23,138 bases of DNA from an uncultured Ruminococcus sp. (GCA_902803255.1 CADCPG010000170.1:1-23138); one strand, 5' to 3'. Positions 1 to 7,929 are shown, numbered from the stretch's first letter. Numbers and translations: made by a program. The notes: generated by a model not told the origin, from the sequence alone.

Positions 1-188
1 ACGTATACCGAAATGGGATTCTCACCCGTTAAGAGGATAGTCACGACGCCGGCGATGACGAGCGCGGCGAGGATCGCGACGGCCCTGACGGCGACCGCCC
101 TGACGAACGGCACAGCCGGGCGTTTCGTTATGGTGATGAGCGACTGGCGCTTTGTCCTGACTCTTTGCGCCGATGCCTGTTCATTCAT
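1..188 (-). CDS. ABC transporter permease (nucleoside/simple-sugar type), N-terminal fragment
   Basis: This is the first 62 or so residues of a membrane protein that continues beyond the left edge. The visible part begins MNEQASAQRVRTKRQ, has a basic cytoplasmic stretch, and then a hydrophobic segment at about residues 31-52 that would be the first membrane helix. The start ATG at 188 overlaps the end of the upstream ATPase gene by 8 nt and is preceded by a GGAGGTGA ribosome site lying inside that gene, which indicates translational coupling. By position it should be the first of the two permeases that follow the BMP lipoprotein and the duplicated ATPase in NupNOPQ-type systems. The family assignment rests on context, because too little protein is visible for a domain match. 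Confidence 0.8.
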   Translation of the reverse strand, partial: MNEQASAQRVRTKRQSLITITKRPAVPFVRAVAVRAVAILAALVIAGVVTILLTGENPISVY

Positions 189-1794
189 CTTTGCTCTTCA
201 CCTCCGTCTCACGTCCTGTTTCTTTCTCCGGCGCTTTTCCGGAGCCGCCGTTCGCGCCTTTTGTCATGAGGAGTCCTACCTCCTCCTTCTTTGCGGTCCG
301 GCCGTCGAGCATACCGGTCACGGTGCCCTGGCTTATGACCATGATCCGGTCGCAGAGAGCGAGCAGCACGTCGAGGTCCTCGCCGACGAATATCACGGCG
401 ACACCCTTTTCCTTCTGCTCGTTGAGCAGGCGGTAGATCATATACGACGAGTTGATGTCGAGTCCCCGGACAGGATATGCCGCCATGAGCACCGACGGCG
501 CCTCGGCGATCTCGCGCCCGACGAGCACCTTCTGGACGTTGCCGCCCGAGAGCTTGCGGACCTGCGTCTTAGGGCCGGGGGTGGACACCTGGAGCGACTC
601 GATGATCCGCTCGGCCAGGTCCTTCGGCGGCTGGCGGTCGACGAAGAGCCCGCGCCCGCGCTTGTAGCTGCGGAGCATCATGTTGTCGATGATGTCCATG
701 TTGCCGACGAGCCCCATGCCGAGCCTGTCCTCGGGCACGAACGAGAGCCTGATCCCGAGATCGCGGATCTGAAGCGGCGTCTTTGCCCGGAGATTCACGA
801 GCTCGCCCGTCTTGTGGTGGAGATACGTGATCTTTCCGCTGTCGGCCGCATGGAGCCCGGCGATGGTCTCGAGGAGCTCGCGCTGCCCGCTGCCGGAGAT
901 GCCGGCGATTCCGAGTATCTCGCCCGCCCTGGCCCTGAACGAGATGTCGTTGAGTATCTTCACACCGTCGTGCGAGGGCGACGACATGCACAGATGCTCT
1001 ACGATCAGCCTGTCGTAATCCTTCGCCGGAGGCGTGCGTTCGATGTTCAGCTCGACCTTCTGCCCCACCATCATGTCGGTCAGCGCCTGCTCGTTCGTCT
1101 CTGAGGTGTTCACCGTCCCGACGTACGCCCCCTTGCGCAGTACGGTGACGCGGTCGGATATCTCCATTACCTCGTGCAGCTTGTGGGTTATGATGATGAT
1201 TGACTTTCCGTCCTCCCGCATCCTGCGCAGGACGTCGAAGAGACGTTCGGTCTCCTGCGGAGTCAGGACGGCCGTCGGTTCGTCGAGTATGAGTATATCG
1301 GCGCCGCGGTAAAGGACTTTTATTATCTCGACGGTCTGCTTCTCCGAGACCGACATCGCGTATATCTTCTTCTCCGGATCGATGACGAAACCGTATTTCG
1401 AGGATATCTCGCGGACCTTTTCCGACGCCGCCTTTATGTTGTATCTTTTTCCGTCTTTGATGCCGAGTATAATGTTTTCCGCCGCGGTGAACACGTCGAT
1501 CAGCTTGAAGTGCTGATGAATCATACCGACCCCGTACTCGTGAGAGTCCTTCGGAGAATTGATGACGGCCTCTTTCCCGTCGATGAAGATCTCCCCCTCA
1601 TCCTGACGGTAGATGCCGGCTATCATGTTCATGAGAGTGGTCTTGCCGCTCCCGTTCTCGCCGAGGATAGCGAGGATCTCCCCTCTCCTCAGCTCCATGC
1701 TCACACGGTCGTTTGCGATAACGCTCCCGAAACGCTTCGTGATGTTCCGGAGCTCGAGCGCCGGTGCGCCCGCGGTCTTCCCGGTTTCCTGCAT
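181..1794 (-). CDS. ABC transporter ATP-binding protein, duplicated-domain nucleoside/sugar type (NupO/YufO-like)
   Basis: This 537-residue protein carries two fused ABC ATPase domains and would energise uptake of the ligand caught by the BMP lipoprotein encoded just upstream. The first domain has Walker A GENGSGKT (residues 45-52), Q-loop Q94, a degenerate signature MSVSEKQ (147-153) and Walker B ILILDEP (167-173). The second has a degenerate P-loop, GISGSGQRE (about 295-303), with Gln in place of Lys, a good signature LSGGNVQK and a weak Walker B ending in AAYPVRGLD. One intact and one degenerate site is the normal pattern for the RbsA/NupO class. The start has CAGGAGG 7 nt upstream. The last 30 residues are a charged Lys/Glu tail. 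The exact substrate is inferred from the riboswitch and the BMP partner. Confidence 0.95.
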   Translation of the reverse strand: MQETGKTAGAPALELRNITKRFGSVIANDRVSMELRRGEILAILGENGSGKTTLMNMIAGIYRQDEGEIFIDGKEAVINSPKDSHEYGVGMIHQHFKLIDVFTAAENIILGIKDGKRYNIKAASEKVREISSKYGFVIDPEKKIYAMSVSEKQTVEIIKVLYRGADILILDEPTAVLTPQETERLFDVLRRMREDGKSIIIITHKLHEVMEISDRVTVLRKGAYVGTVNTSETNEQALTDMMVGQKVELNIERTPPAKDYDRLIVEHLCMSSPSHDGVKILNDISFRARAGEILGIAGISGSGQRELLETIAGLHAADSGKITYLHHKTGELVNLRAKTPLQIRDLGIRLSFVPEDRLGMGLVGNMDIIDNMMLRSYKRGRGLFVDRQPPKDLAERIIESLQVSTPGPKTQVRKLSGGNVQKVLVGREIAEAPSVLMAAYPVRGLDINSSYMIYRLLNEQKEKGVAVIFVGEDLDVLLALCDRIMVISQGTVTGMLDGRTAKKEEVGLLMTKGANGGSGKAPEKETGRETEVKSKDE

Positions 1795-1811
1795 TGAGGC
1801 CTCCTGATGGT

Positions 1812-1848
1812 AAAAAACCGACAGAGGCGGGGCCGAAAGGGCCCCGCC
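1812..1848 (-). terminator. Intercistronic terminator-like hairpin (attenuator) between bmp and ATPase genes
   Basis: A perfect 9-bp GC-only stem (GGCGGGGCC / GGCCCCGCC, 1826-1834 and 1840-1848) with a 5-nt loop lies 18 nt ahead of the ATPase ribosome site. On the minus strand it is followed, after an 8-nt gap, by six T residues. The displaced T-run suggests a leaky terminator or a 3' stabiliser that would leave more transcript for the lipoprotein than for the membrane components. Confidence 0.65.
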
Positions 1849-1886
1849 CGGTTGATTATTGTCCGAGGACAGTGGATGCGCGATTA

Positions 1887-3173
1887 TCAGTCGCCGTAGT
1901 TGACGTTGATGTATGTCACGCCGTCGATGTTGATGTCGAAGTACGGAGCGGATCTGAACTGCGAGGCGTTGGACTCGTCGAAGTATCCGTCGTGGATGAC
2001 ATTGGTCTCGCCGGTGAAGTCGCCGTCGACGTCGGCCTTGTACTCGGTGAGAGTAGAGCCGTTAACGGTGAACTTGGAGGTGTCGAACACATGGAGCGTG
2101 CCGGCCTTGAAGGCGGCGATGGCGGTGTCGATGGCTTCCTTGGTGCCGTCGGCGCAGGCGTCGAGGTTGATGCCGGAGAGGACGACCGAACCTTCGTTCA
2201 CGCCGCCGCACCAGTCTTTGTCAAAGGTCTTGCCTTCGTTGACGCTCTTGATGATGTACTCGAAGTATACCGACCAGTTGATGGCCGAGGAGATGAGGAA
2301 GGTGGTCTTGCCGGCGCTGTAGGTGGAGCCGTTGTAGGAGACGTTCGGAACACCCGCGAGCTCGCAGGCGGTGGGGGCGCCGAGGGAGTCGGCGTGCTGG
2401 CTGATGAGGACGCACTTGTCGGTCGTGATGAGCGACTGGGCGGCTTCCTGCTCTTTTGCCTGGTCATACCAAGAACCGGTGAATCTGACCTTCATAGTGG
2501 CCTTCGGGCATACAGAACGCGCGCCGAGGTAGAAGGAGGTCATGCCGGAGATGACTTCCGCATAGGTGAAGGCTCCGACGTAGCCGATGACGGCCTCTTC
2601 TTCTTTGATCTTGCCGTCCTTGATCATCTCGTTGAGTTTGAGACCGGCGGCGATGCCGGCGCAGTATCTGCCCTCATAGATGGCGGCAAAGGCGTTGTGC
2701 AGGTTGGCGACATCCTTGTTGGCGTAGAGAGAGGACGTGCCGGTGGCGTGGCAGAACTGGACGTTCGGGAACTCCTTGGCGGCCTGGGCCATGAAGGGCT
2801 CATGTCCGAAAGAGTCGGCAAATACGATCTTGCAGCCCTTGTTGGCGAACTCGGCGGCCTTCTCGTAGCAGTTGTTGTCCTCGCCGATACCGGTGGCGAT
2901 GAGCACCTGATCGTCGGTAAGTCCGTAGGCTTCCTTCACTCTCTTGAGAGCGTTGATGAAGTTGGCGTCGTAGGTCGAGTTTTCGTCGTGCAGGCAGATC
3001 AGACCGATCTTGAAATCGTCAGCTGTCTTGTAGGATTCGATCTTGGGGATGGGAAGGAGGGCTTCGCTCTCGCCCTTGGCGTCAGCCGTATCGTCTCCGC
3101 AGGACGCGAAGCCGAGACAGAGAGCCGTCAGCATGACGGCGGCAAGTAGTACCGACAGAACCTTCTTGAACAT
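1887..3173 (-). CDS. BMP-family substrate-binding lipoprotein of a nucleoside ABC transporter
   Basis: This 428-residue protein is the extracellular ligand-binding component of the importer encoded downstream. It opens with a lipoprotein signal peptide: positive MFKK, a hydrophobic core, then a lipobox FASC giving an acylated Cys25. The mature part follows the BmpA/PnrA/Med layout: an N-terminal Rossmann-like strand around KIGLICLHDENSTYDANF (about residues 54-71), a GYVGAF strand near the middle, and a C-terminal half with NVSYNGST. BMP proteins bind purine nucleosides in characterised cases such as TmpC/PnrA and BmpA; some related proteins bind autoinducer or other ligands. The start has GGAGG 6 nt upstream. 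A long leader with a guanine-type riboswitch precedes it and supports a purine ligand. Confidence 0.94.
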   Translation of the reverse strand: MFKKVLSVLLAAVMLTALCLGFASCGDDTADAKGESEALLPIPKIESYKTADDFKIGLICLHDENSTYDANFINALKRVKEAYGLTDDQVLIATGIGEDNNCYEKAAEFANKGCKIVFADSFGHEPFMAQAAKEFPNVQFCHATGTSSLYANKDVANLHNAFAAIYEGRYCAGIAAGLKLNEMIKDGKIKEEEAVIGYVGAFTYAEVISGMTSFYLGARSVCPKATMKVRFTGSWYDQAKEQEAAQSLITTDKCVLISQHADSLGAPTACELAGVPNVSYNGSTYSAGKTTFLISSAINWSVYFEYIIKSVNEGKTFDKDWCGGVNEGSVVLSGINLDACADGTKEAIDTAIAAFKAGTLHVFDTSKFTVNGSTLTEYKADVDGDFTGETNVIHDGYFDESNASQFRSAPYFDINIDGVTYINVNYGD

Positions 3174-3335
3174 ATTGTTCCTCCGTGAAAATAGTTTTTT
3201 ATTTTAAGGCGACCGCCTTGAAATACATGGATCACAAACAGAGAGCGCGGCCCCGCCGGAAAGCGAAGCCGCGCCGCGGAAACACCCGCACACCCGTGCC
3301 GTGAGGCGCGGGCGGGTGCCGCGAAGGCATATATC
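3174..3335 (-). other. Leader between purine aptamer and bmp gene (probable expression platform)
   Basis: This 162-nt stretch codes for nothing and holds several inverted repeats. Reading the minus strand, CACCCGC/GCGGGTG (3312-3318 with 3283-3289) is followed by TTTCC. GCGCGGC/GCCGCGC (3268-3274 with 3245-3251) is followed by TCTCTGTTTGT. A short hairpin AAGGC-GGTC-GCCTT (3206-3219) sits about 20 nt before the GGAGG site. The segment GCGA-TATAT-GCCTT just 3' of aptamer helix P1 is also complementary to AAGGC-GG-TCGC of that last hairpin. The second hairpin could be a terminator with a poor T-run, and the long-range pairing could act on translation. The sequence does not decide between them. 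Confidence 0.45.
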
Positions 3336-3404
3336 GCTTATAGTCGGACGGTTTACGGCAATCCGGTAGAAACTTTCTGACCTTATTTCAGAGGATATAT
3401 AAGC
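3336..3404 (-). promoter_or_regulatory. Purine riboswitch aptamer, guanine type
   Basis: The minus strand matches the purine aptamer throughout its 69 nt. Helix P1 is GCTTATA/TATAAGC (7 bp, 3398-3404 with 3336-3342). P2 is TCTGA/TCAGA with loop AATAAGG, fitting the nATAnGG consensus. J2/3 is AAGTTTCTA. P3 is CGGATTG/CCGTCCG with loop CCGTAAA, which supplies the two G-C kissing pairs with L2. The 3' core reads GACTATA. The specificity base (position 74 of the xpt aptamer) is C, which selects guanine or hypoxanthine; adenine aptamers carry T there. Position 51 is T, unlike 2'-deoxyguanosine variants. It lies between a consensus promoter and the BMP gene. Confidence 0.93.
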
Positions 3405-3517
3405 TGATGCAACCGCTCCGGCGGGGTGTACACCGCACCGTCCCGTCATCCGGGACGCTGAACGAGCCGGCATTCCGGACGGTCCGACATACCGTCACCT
3501 GCTTCCGAAGCATAAAT

Positions 3518-3546
3518 ATTATATCATTTAATCAGAGGATTGTCAA
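3518..3546 (-). promoter_or_regulatory. Sigma-A promoter of the nucleoside ABC operon
   Basis: The minus strand has a perfect -35 TTGACA (3546-3541), a 17-nt spacer and a perfect -10 TATAAT (3523-3518). Transcription would begin near 3511, giving a leader of about 340 nt. About 105 nt lie before the aptamer and include a perfect 7-bp hairpin, CGTCCCG/CGGGACG, at 3439-3457, whose role is unknown. Confidence 0.9.
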
Positions 3547-3549
3547 CAG

Positions 3550-3602
3550 AAAACGGGCCGGAATGCGCAAAAATCGGAAGATCCCGGCGCGATTGCGGCC
3601 CG
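3550..3602 (-). terminator. Terminator after the sugar operon
   Basis: Seven bases after the stop codon of the TIM-like gene the minus strand forms CGGGCCG/CGGCCCG (3596-3602 with 3554-3560), followed directly by TTTTCTGTT. The 35-nt loop contains a further GCGC/GCGC pairing. The T-run abuts the -35 box of the nucleoside ABC promoter, so one operon ends where the next begins. Confidence 0.7.
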
Positions 3603-3608
3603 CTTGTT

Positions 3609-4319
3609 TTATTTCTCTTTGCCGTGGACCTCGTCCCAGGTCTCGCGGAGAGCGCGCAGCATCTCCTCCGCCGCCTTTTCCGGGTCTTCGGCCTTCATGA
3701 CGCCGCTGGTGCATCCGGTGGCGAGCGCCCCCGCCCTGATCACCCTCGCGACGTCGTCGGGTCCCGAGATGCCGGCGCCCTGAAGCACCATTATCCGGGG
3801 GTCAATCTCGCGCACGGCGGCGATGGTGTCGGTGACGTACGACATTCCGCTCGTCACTCCGGTCCCGATGAGATCGGTAGGCTCGGCGACGATCAGATTC
3901 GGCTTCATCATCGCGACGTTCCTTATCTCCTCGACGGTATCGGCGCATACGATGGTCGCGAGGCCGACCTCGTCGGCGCGGCGTATCGTCTCGGCGAGGA
4001 CATCGGGAGACAGCTTCTTTTCGGCGTGGTTGAGCATGACGCCGGTGGCGCCCGCCTCCGCTACCGCCTCGGGAAGCACCGACCCTAGTCCGCGTCCGGG
4101 ATAGAGCGGATCCATGTGCTGAGCGAAGATATGTACTCTGTGCGTATGCCGCGCGAGCAGGCTTATATCGGTGTACTGGGGCGTTATGATGACGTCGAGA
4201 TCGTATTTTTCGGCTATGCGGTCGACCGCCTTGGCCAGTTTCAGCATGCGCTTTCCCCACATGAAGCATTTTGGTCCGATCTCGAAGAAGGGGGCCCTGA
4301 TCCTGCAGTCCTTTATCAT
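3609..4319 (-). CDS. Triosephosphate-isomerase-like sugar-phosphate isomerase (EryH/LerI-like)
   Basis: A 236-residue protein with the compact archaeal-type TIM barrel, shorter than the usual 250-residue bacterial enzyme. The catalytic set is present: Lys17 (motif EIGPK), His98 (motif MLNHAEKK) and Glu146 (motif VAEPTDLIGTG), with phosphate-binding loop GAGIS at 181-185 and a second near GCTSG at 202-206. The strictly conserved Asn of glycolytic TIM (N-x-K) is replaced by Gly15. Characterised relatives with this divergence include EryH and LerI, which interconvert L-erythrulose 1-phosphate and D-erythrulose 4-phosphate. It is the last gene of a cluster with an aldose/ketose isomerase-like protein and a sugar kinase, which favours a catabolic tetrulose-phosphate or similar role over glycolysis. 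The ribosome site (AAAGAAG) is weak. The fold and catalytic residues are seen; the substrate is inferred. Confidence 0.88.
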   Translation of the reverse strand: MIKDCRIRAPFFEIGPKCFMWGKRMLKLAKAVDRIAEKYDLDVIITPQYTDISLLARHTHRVHIFAQHMDPLYPGRGLGSVLPEAVAEAGATGVMLNHAEKKLSPDVLAETIRRADEVGLATIVCADTVEEIRNVAMMKPNLIVAEPTDLIGTGVTSGMSYVTDTIAAVREIDPRIMVLQGAGISGPDDVARVIRAGALATGCTSGVMKAEDPEKAAEEMLRALRETWDEVHGKEK

Positions 4320-4402
4320 TGCTTTTCTTCTTTCTGTCTTTTATTATCCCGGCGGAGGTCCGGCAGGCGTCTGCCGCCTCCCTCCCCCGGGCGGTGTCAC
4401 GC

Positions 4403-5755
4403 TCAGAGCTCGAAGACTTCGATCCCGAGTATCGAGCAGAGTGCGCGGATCTGCGGCCTGCTGTCGCCGTAGGTCACGATGTAGTGCTGGCACGCGACGT
4501 TGTCGGCGAAGCGCGGGACGTCGGGCAGTTCGATCTCGAGCGCCGAAAGCTGAGGAGCCGGCTTGTCCCAGCCGCATTCCTCCCACTTCGGAGGGGTCTT
4601 GCCGCGTCCGAGGACGGTCTGCATCACGTATCTGCCGTCGGCGAAGGTGAGCCTCGAGAGCGTTACGGTGCCCGTCTTCAGCTTCGACACGTTGAGTATG
4701 CCCTGGTCGAGCAGTCCGAAGGCCGCCGGCAGGACGGTGTAGGTGTCGCCGTCGACCATGTCGCACGCGACGAAATCGGGCACTCCGGCGAGGACGCTCT
4801 TATCGAAAAACTCGTAGAATTCGAGGTATCCCGCCCTCTGCCCGGTCAGTCTGTTCATGATCAGCTGGGTCACGGCGCCGAGCGAATCGTTCTCGGGCAC
4901 GGTGGTGTAGCCGTCCTCCGAGAGCAGCATGAAGATCGGCGCGGGCGGGAAGCCGCAGAGCAGCTTCATTCCGTCGACGTCCTTGATCGAGATCGATCTG
5001 TATCCGCGCTCTTCGGCGATCTGCTTCACCGCGAGATAGTATCCGGCGGCCTTGCGCATCGACGCCCCGGAGGCTTCCCGCAGGAAGTGCCACTTCATGA
5101 TGCGCTCCCTCACAACCCTGTCGACTTCCGCGGGATCCAGCTTCTCGTATCTCTGCTGGATCTCGAGCATCTCGAAGGTCTCGATCTCGACACCCGTCTT
5201 CTTCTTGAGCGACAGCCCGTCGTAGAGCGTGCCGTAAAGGTTCATGTCGCGGTAGCCCGCCATGCCGACCTTGTCGTGCAGCATCGCCTTCGCTGTCTGG
5301 GCGGCGCGGAGATAGACGGCAGCCTCGGCGCTCCTTGTCTTTCTGCCGATTATGTCGTATAGATATTTGAATCTGTATCCGAGCCCGGCGAAGGTCGCGC
5401 GCAGTCCCGATGTGCCGGCCTGGTCGGCTGTGGTGACGAGCGTGTCGCCCTCATACCAGCCGCAGAGGCCCCAGAGCACTATCGGAAGATGTCTGAAGTG
5501 TTCCGTCACTTTTACGACGGCGTGCGTGGGGATCCAGCCGGCGACGCATACCACGAGCGCGTCGAGCGGCTCCGACATGAGTTTTTCGGAGGCAGCGGTG
5601 ACCTGCTTCTCCTCCCTGTCGTCGGCTATCGGATATACCGAGAGCAGATCGAAGCCTTCCTCCTTCAGCGCCTCTTCGGCGGCTTTGCATTTTCTGACGA
5701 TCACATCGACCGGCGTGTTGACCTCGCCGAATCCGGCGAAACCGATTTTTCCCAT
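4403..5755 (-). CDS. L-fucose/L-arabinose isomerase-family protein
   Basis: A 450-residue member of the FucI-related family (COG2407), shorter than hexameric L-fucose isomerase (about 590 residues), as is usual for the uncharacterised branch. The N-terminal half has Rossmann-like segments (MGKIGFAGFGEVN; LDALVVCVAGWIPTH at 64-78). The C-terminal half carries candidate manganese ligands at positions matching the FucI triad: Glu288 in VPENDS, Asp332 in ACDMVDGD and His424 in CQHYIVTYGD. Family members interconvert aldoses and ketoses, and some branches have other roles. The start has AAGGAG 8 nt upstream. It lies between a sugar kinase gene (45-nt gap) and a TIM-like isomerase gene (83-nt gap with an imperfect hairpin), so it probably makes or consumes the ketose that the kinase phosphorylates. 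The substrate cannot be read from the sequence. Confidence 0.85.
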   Translation of the reverse strand: MGKIGFAGFGEVNTPVDVIVRKCKAAEEALKEEGFDLLSVYPIADDREEKQVTAASEKLMSEPLDALVVCVAGWIPTHAVVKVTEHFRHLPIVLWGLCGWYEGDTLVTTADQAGTSGLRATFAGLGYRFKYLYDIIGRKTRSAEAAVYLRAAQTAKAMLHDKVGMAGYRDMNLYGTLYDGLSLKKKTGVEIETFEMLEIQQRYEKLDPAEVDRVVRERIMKWHFLREASGASMRKAAGYYLAVKQIAEERGYRSISIKDVDGMKLLCGFPPAPIFMLLSEDGYTTVPENDSLGAVTQLIMNRLTGQRAGYLEFYEFFDKSVLAGVPDFVACDMVDGDTYTVLPAAFGLLDQGILNVSKLKTGTVTLSRLTFADGRYVMQTVLGRGKTPPKWEECGWDKPAPQLSALEIELPDVPRFADNVACQHYIVTYGDSRPQIRALCSILGIEVFEL

Positions 5756-5800
5756 TGAAGGTTCTCCTTTATGTCTGAATTACTGACTGTTTTTTCATCA

Positions 5801-7225
5801 TTATCTGTTCAGCAGTCTGTCGGCCTCGCAGAAGCGGCGGTAGGCCTCCGAATAGTCGGCTCCCGACGGAGTGAACCTGTCCTTTATGCGGACGAGCGAC
5901 TTTGCGGCGTCGGACAGCGACCCGAACGCCGATACTCCGAAGGCCGCGATCATCGCCGAGCCGAGGCAGGCCGTCTCGCTCTCGGTGAGGGTGCAGAGCG
6001 TCTTTCCGGTGACGTCGGCCTTGATCTGCGGCCAGAGCGTGCCCGAGGCGCCGCCGCCGGTGATCCTGATCTCCCTGATCCCGTCTGCCCCCAGATACTC
6101 GAGATCCTGCCGAAGCATGAAGGCCACCGACTCCATGACGGCGCGCGCGAAATGCGCCCTCGTGTGGGCAAGGGTGATCCCGGTGAAGGAGGCCGTCGCG
6201 TCGGGGTTGTATCTCGGCATCGTCGAACCGGTGAAATAGGGCAGCAGCGTCAGGCCCTCGCATCCGGCGGGGACCTTCACCGCGGCTTCGTCGATCTGAC
6301 GGAATGTCATGTTCTCGCAAAAATTCGTCCGGAACCACTTGAGCGCCATTCCGGCGGTCGACGACCATAGTATCCTGCAGTATTTGCCCCGCACGGCGTG
6401 CACGTGGCAGGGTATGATGCTGTCGGGGCTGTAGGGCGGGATACCGTCGCACATGGCGCAGATCGCCATTATGGTGCCGGTCATCTCGCTGATCTCACTG
6501 CCGTCGGCGACACCGCTGCCGAGCGTCCCGGCCAGCTGGTCGAGAGTCCCGGTCACGACGGGGATCCCGCGGTATCTGCCGCACACGCTCCCGGTGGGCA
6601 GAAGCTCGGGGAGCTTCCTCCTCGGCACTCCGATGAAATCCAGCATGCCGGGGTCGAAGTCGCCTTTTTTTATGTCGAAATAGACCGACGACGACTGTAT
6701 GCACGGCTCGGTGACGAAACTGCCGGTCAGCCGGAAGAGGATCCAGTCCTCGAGCAGGAATATCTTCTCCGCAGCCTCGAAGACCTCCGGGCGGCGGCGC
6801 CTGAACCACAAAAGCTTCGACGCGGGCCATCCGGCCGTGATCTCGGGCTGCCCCGTGAGTCCGTAAACATATTCGCAGCCGTATCTTTCCTTTATCATGC
6901 CGGCTTCCTCGCCGGCCCTGTTGTCGAGCCAGACGACGGCCGGCGCCAGCGGCTTCCCTTCCGCGTCGGCCAGAATCATCGTCTCTCCCTGCGTGTCGAC
7001 AGATATGGCGTCGATGTGCCCGCAGACCGCGAGCATCTCATCGACCGCGCGGAAGCAGATCTGCGCGTACTTCTCGGGGTCGAACTCGATGACCTTGCCG
7101 CCCTCCGACGTGTCGAGCGCGTAGTCCTCGGTGAAGAGGCCGAGCCGCCTTCCCCTGCCGTCGAACGCCGCGGCCTTGACCGACGTCGTCCCGATATCTA
7201 TACCCATAAAAACTTCGTTCGTCAT
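5801..7225 (-). CDS. FGGY-family carbohydrate kinase
   Basis: A protein of about 474 residues with the two actin-like domains of FGGY kinases, which phosphorylate ketoses, polyols or glycerol with ATP. The N-terminal phosphate loop GIDIGTTSVKAA is at about residues 8-19. The probable catalytic aspartate is in GTLDQLAGTLGSG near residue 228. The adenosine motif ITGGGASGTLW is near residue 395. It resembles the xylulokinase/tetrulose kinase side of the family. The ATG at 7225 shares its A with the TGA stop of the upstream ABC ATPase gene, and there is no good Shine-Dalgarno, so translation is probably by re-initiation; a GTG one codon earlier (7228) is the alternative. It precedes the isomerase genes in the same direction and should feed them a phosphorylated ketose. 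Confidence 0.92.
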   Translation of the reverse strand: MTNEVFMGIDIGTTSVKAAAFDGRGRRLGLFTEDYALDTSEGGKVIEFDPEKYAQICFRAVDEMLAVCGHIDAISVDTQGETMILADAEGKPLAPAVVWLDNRAGEEAGMIKERYGCEYVYGLTGQPEITAGWPASKLLWFRRRRPEVFEAAEKIFLLEDWILFRLTGSFVTEPCIQSSSVYFDIKKGDFDPGMLDFIGVPRRKLPELLPTGSVCGRYRGIPVVTGTLDQLAGTLGSGVADGSEISEMTGTIMAICAMCDGIPPYSPDSIIPCHVHAVRGKYCRILWSSTAGMALKWFRTNFCENMTFRQIDEAAVKVPAGCEGLTLLPYFTGSTMPRYNPDATASFTGITLAHTRAHFARAVMESVAFMLRQDLEYLGADGIREIRITGGGASGTLWPQIKADVTGKTLCTLTESETACLGSAMIAAFGVSAFGSLSDAAKSLVRIKDRFTPSGADYSEAYRRFCEADRLLNR

Positions 7226-7929
7226 CACTGTCTCAGCGGCCGGAGGTCGCCGTTCTCCATTTCAAAAATCCTGTCCGCCTTCTCCGCGATCGAGCGGTCG
7301 TGCGTGACCATGATGAGCGTCTGGTTCATGACTTCCTTGGTGCGAAGCAGCAGGTTCAGCACCTCGTCGGCGTTGCCTCTGTCGAGGTTGCCGGTCGGCT
7401 CGTCGGCAAAGACTATCTGCGGGCGGTTGATCAGCGCCCTCGCGATGGCCACTCTCTGCTGCTGCCCGCCCGACAGCTCGCTCGGCAGATGGTGGAGCCT
7501 GTCGGCGATCCGGAGCGTCGAAACGAGTTTCTTGAGGTGCTCCTCGTAGCTGAAGTCGGGCTTGTTGCACATGAGAGTCGGCACGAGTATGTTCTCTAGC
7601 GCGGTGAACTGAGGTATGAGATTGTGGCTCTGGAAGATCACCCCGATGTAGTTGCCGCGGAAGACCGCCAGGTCGTCGGCGTTCATTGCCGTGATCTCGT
7701 TCCCGCGCAGGGTGATCCTGCCCGAATTCGGCCTGTCGAGACCGGCCAGGACGTGCAGCAGGGTGGATTTGCCCGAGCCCGACGCCCCCATGATAGCCAC
7801 AAATTCGCCGTCACAGACCTCGAAATTCACCCTGTTGACGGCGGTGACGACCGAGTCGTACTGTTTGAACTGCTTTATTACGTCGCGGACCTCGAGTATG
7901 ACCCGTCCGCCCGTGTATCCGTTTGCCAT
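7225..7929 (-). CDS. ABC transporter ATP-binding protein, LolD/MacB (FtsX-partner) type
   Basis: A complete single ABC ATPase with Walker A GASGSGKST, Q-loop FQSHNLIP, signature LSGGQQQR, Walker B IVFADEPTGNLD and switch His in MVTHD. The GNLD ending and the LIPQFTALEN stretch are typical of ATPases that drive FtsX-fold permeases (LolCDE, MacB, BceA types), which act mechanically on lipoproteins, peptides or cell-wall factors and do not import solutes. Its partner should be the large permease encoded 50 nt upstream. The ATG at 7929 is chosen because GGGAGGAAGGGA lies just before it; a GTG at 7968 would add 13 residues but has no ribosome site. The 3' end overlaps the kinase start. Confidence 0.92.
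   Translation of the reverse strand: MANGYTGGRVILEVRDVIKQFKQYDSVVTAVNRVNFEVCDGEFVAIMGASGSGKSTLLHVLAGLDRPNSGRITLRGNEITAMNADDLAVFRGNYIGVIFQSHNLIPQFTALENILVPTLMCNKPDFSYEEHLKKLVSTLRIADRLHHLPSELSGGQQQRVAIARALINRPQIVFADEPTGNLDRGNADEVLNLLLRTKEVMNQTLIMVTHDRSIAEKADRIFEMENGDLRPLRQ

Noticed and set aside
13..1104. Long open frame on the plus strand opposite the ABC ATPase gene
   Set aside because: It is antisense to a gene with clear ABC motifs, its protein is rich in Arg, His, Asp and Val as expected of a shadow of GC-rich coding DNA, and it has no ribosome site or family features.
1764..3149. 461-codon plus-strand open frame opposite the BMP gene
   Set aside because: The minus-strand frame has a lipoprotein signal and BMP motifs; this one is Gly/Val/Asp-rich low-complexity translation caused by GC bias.
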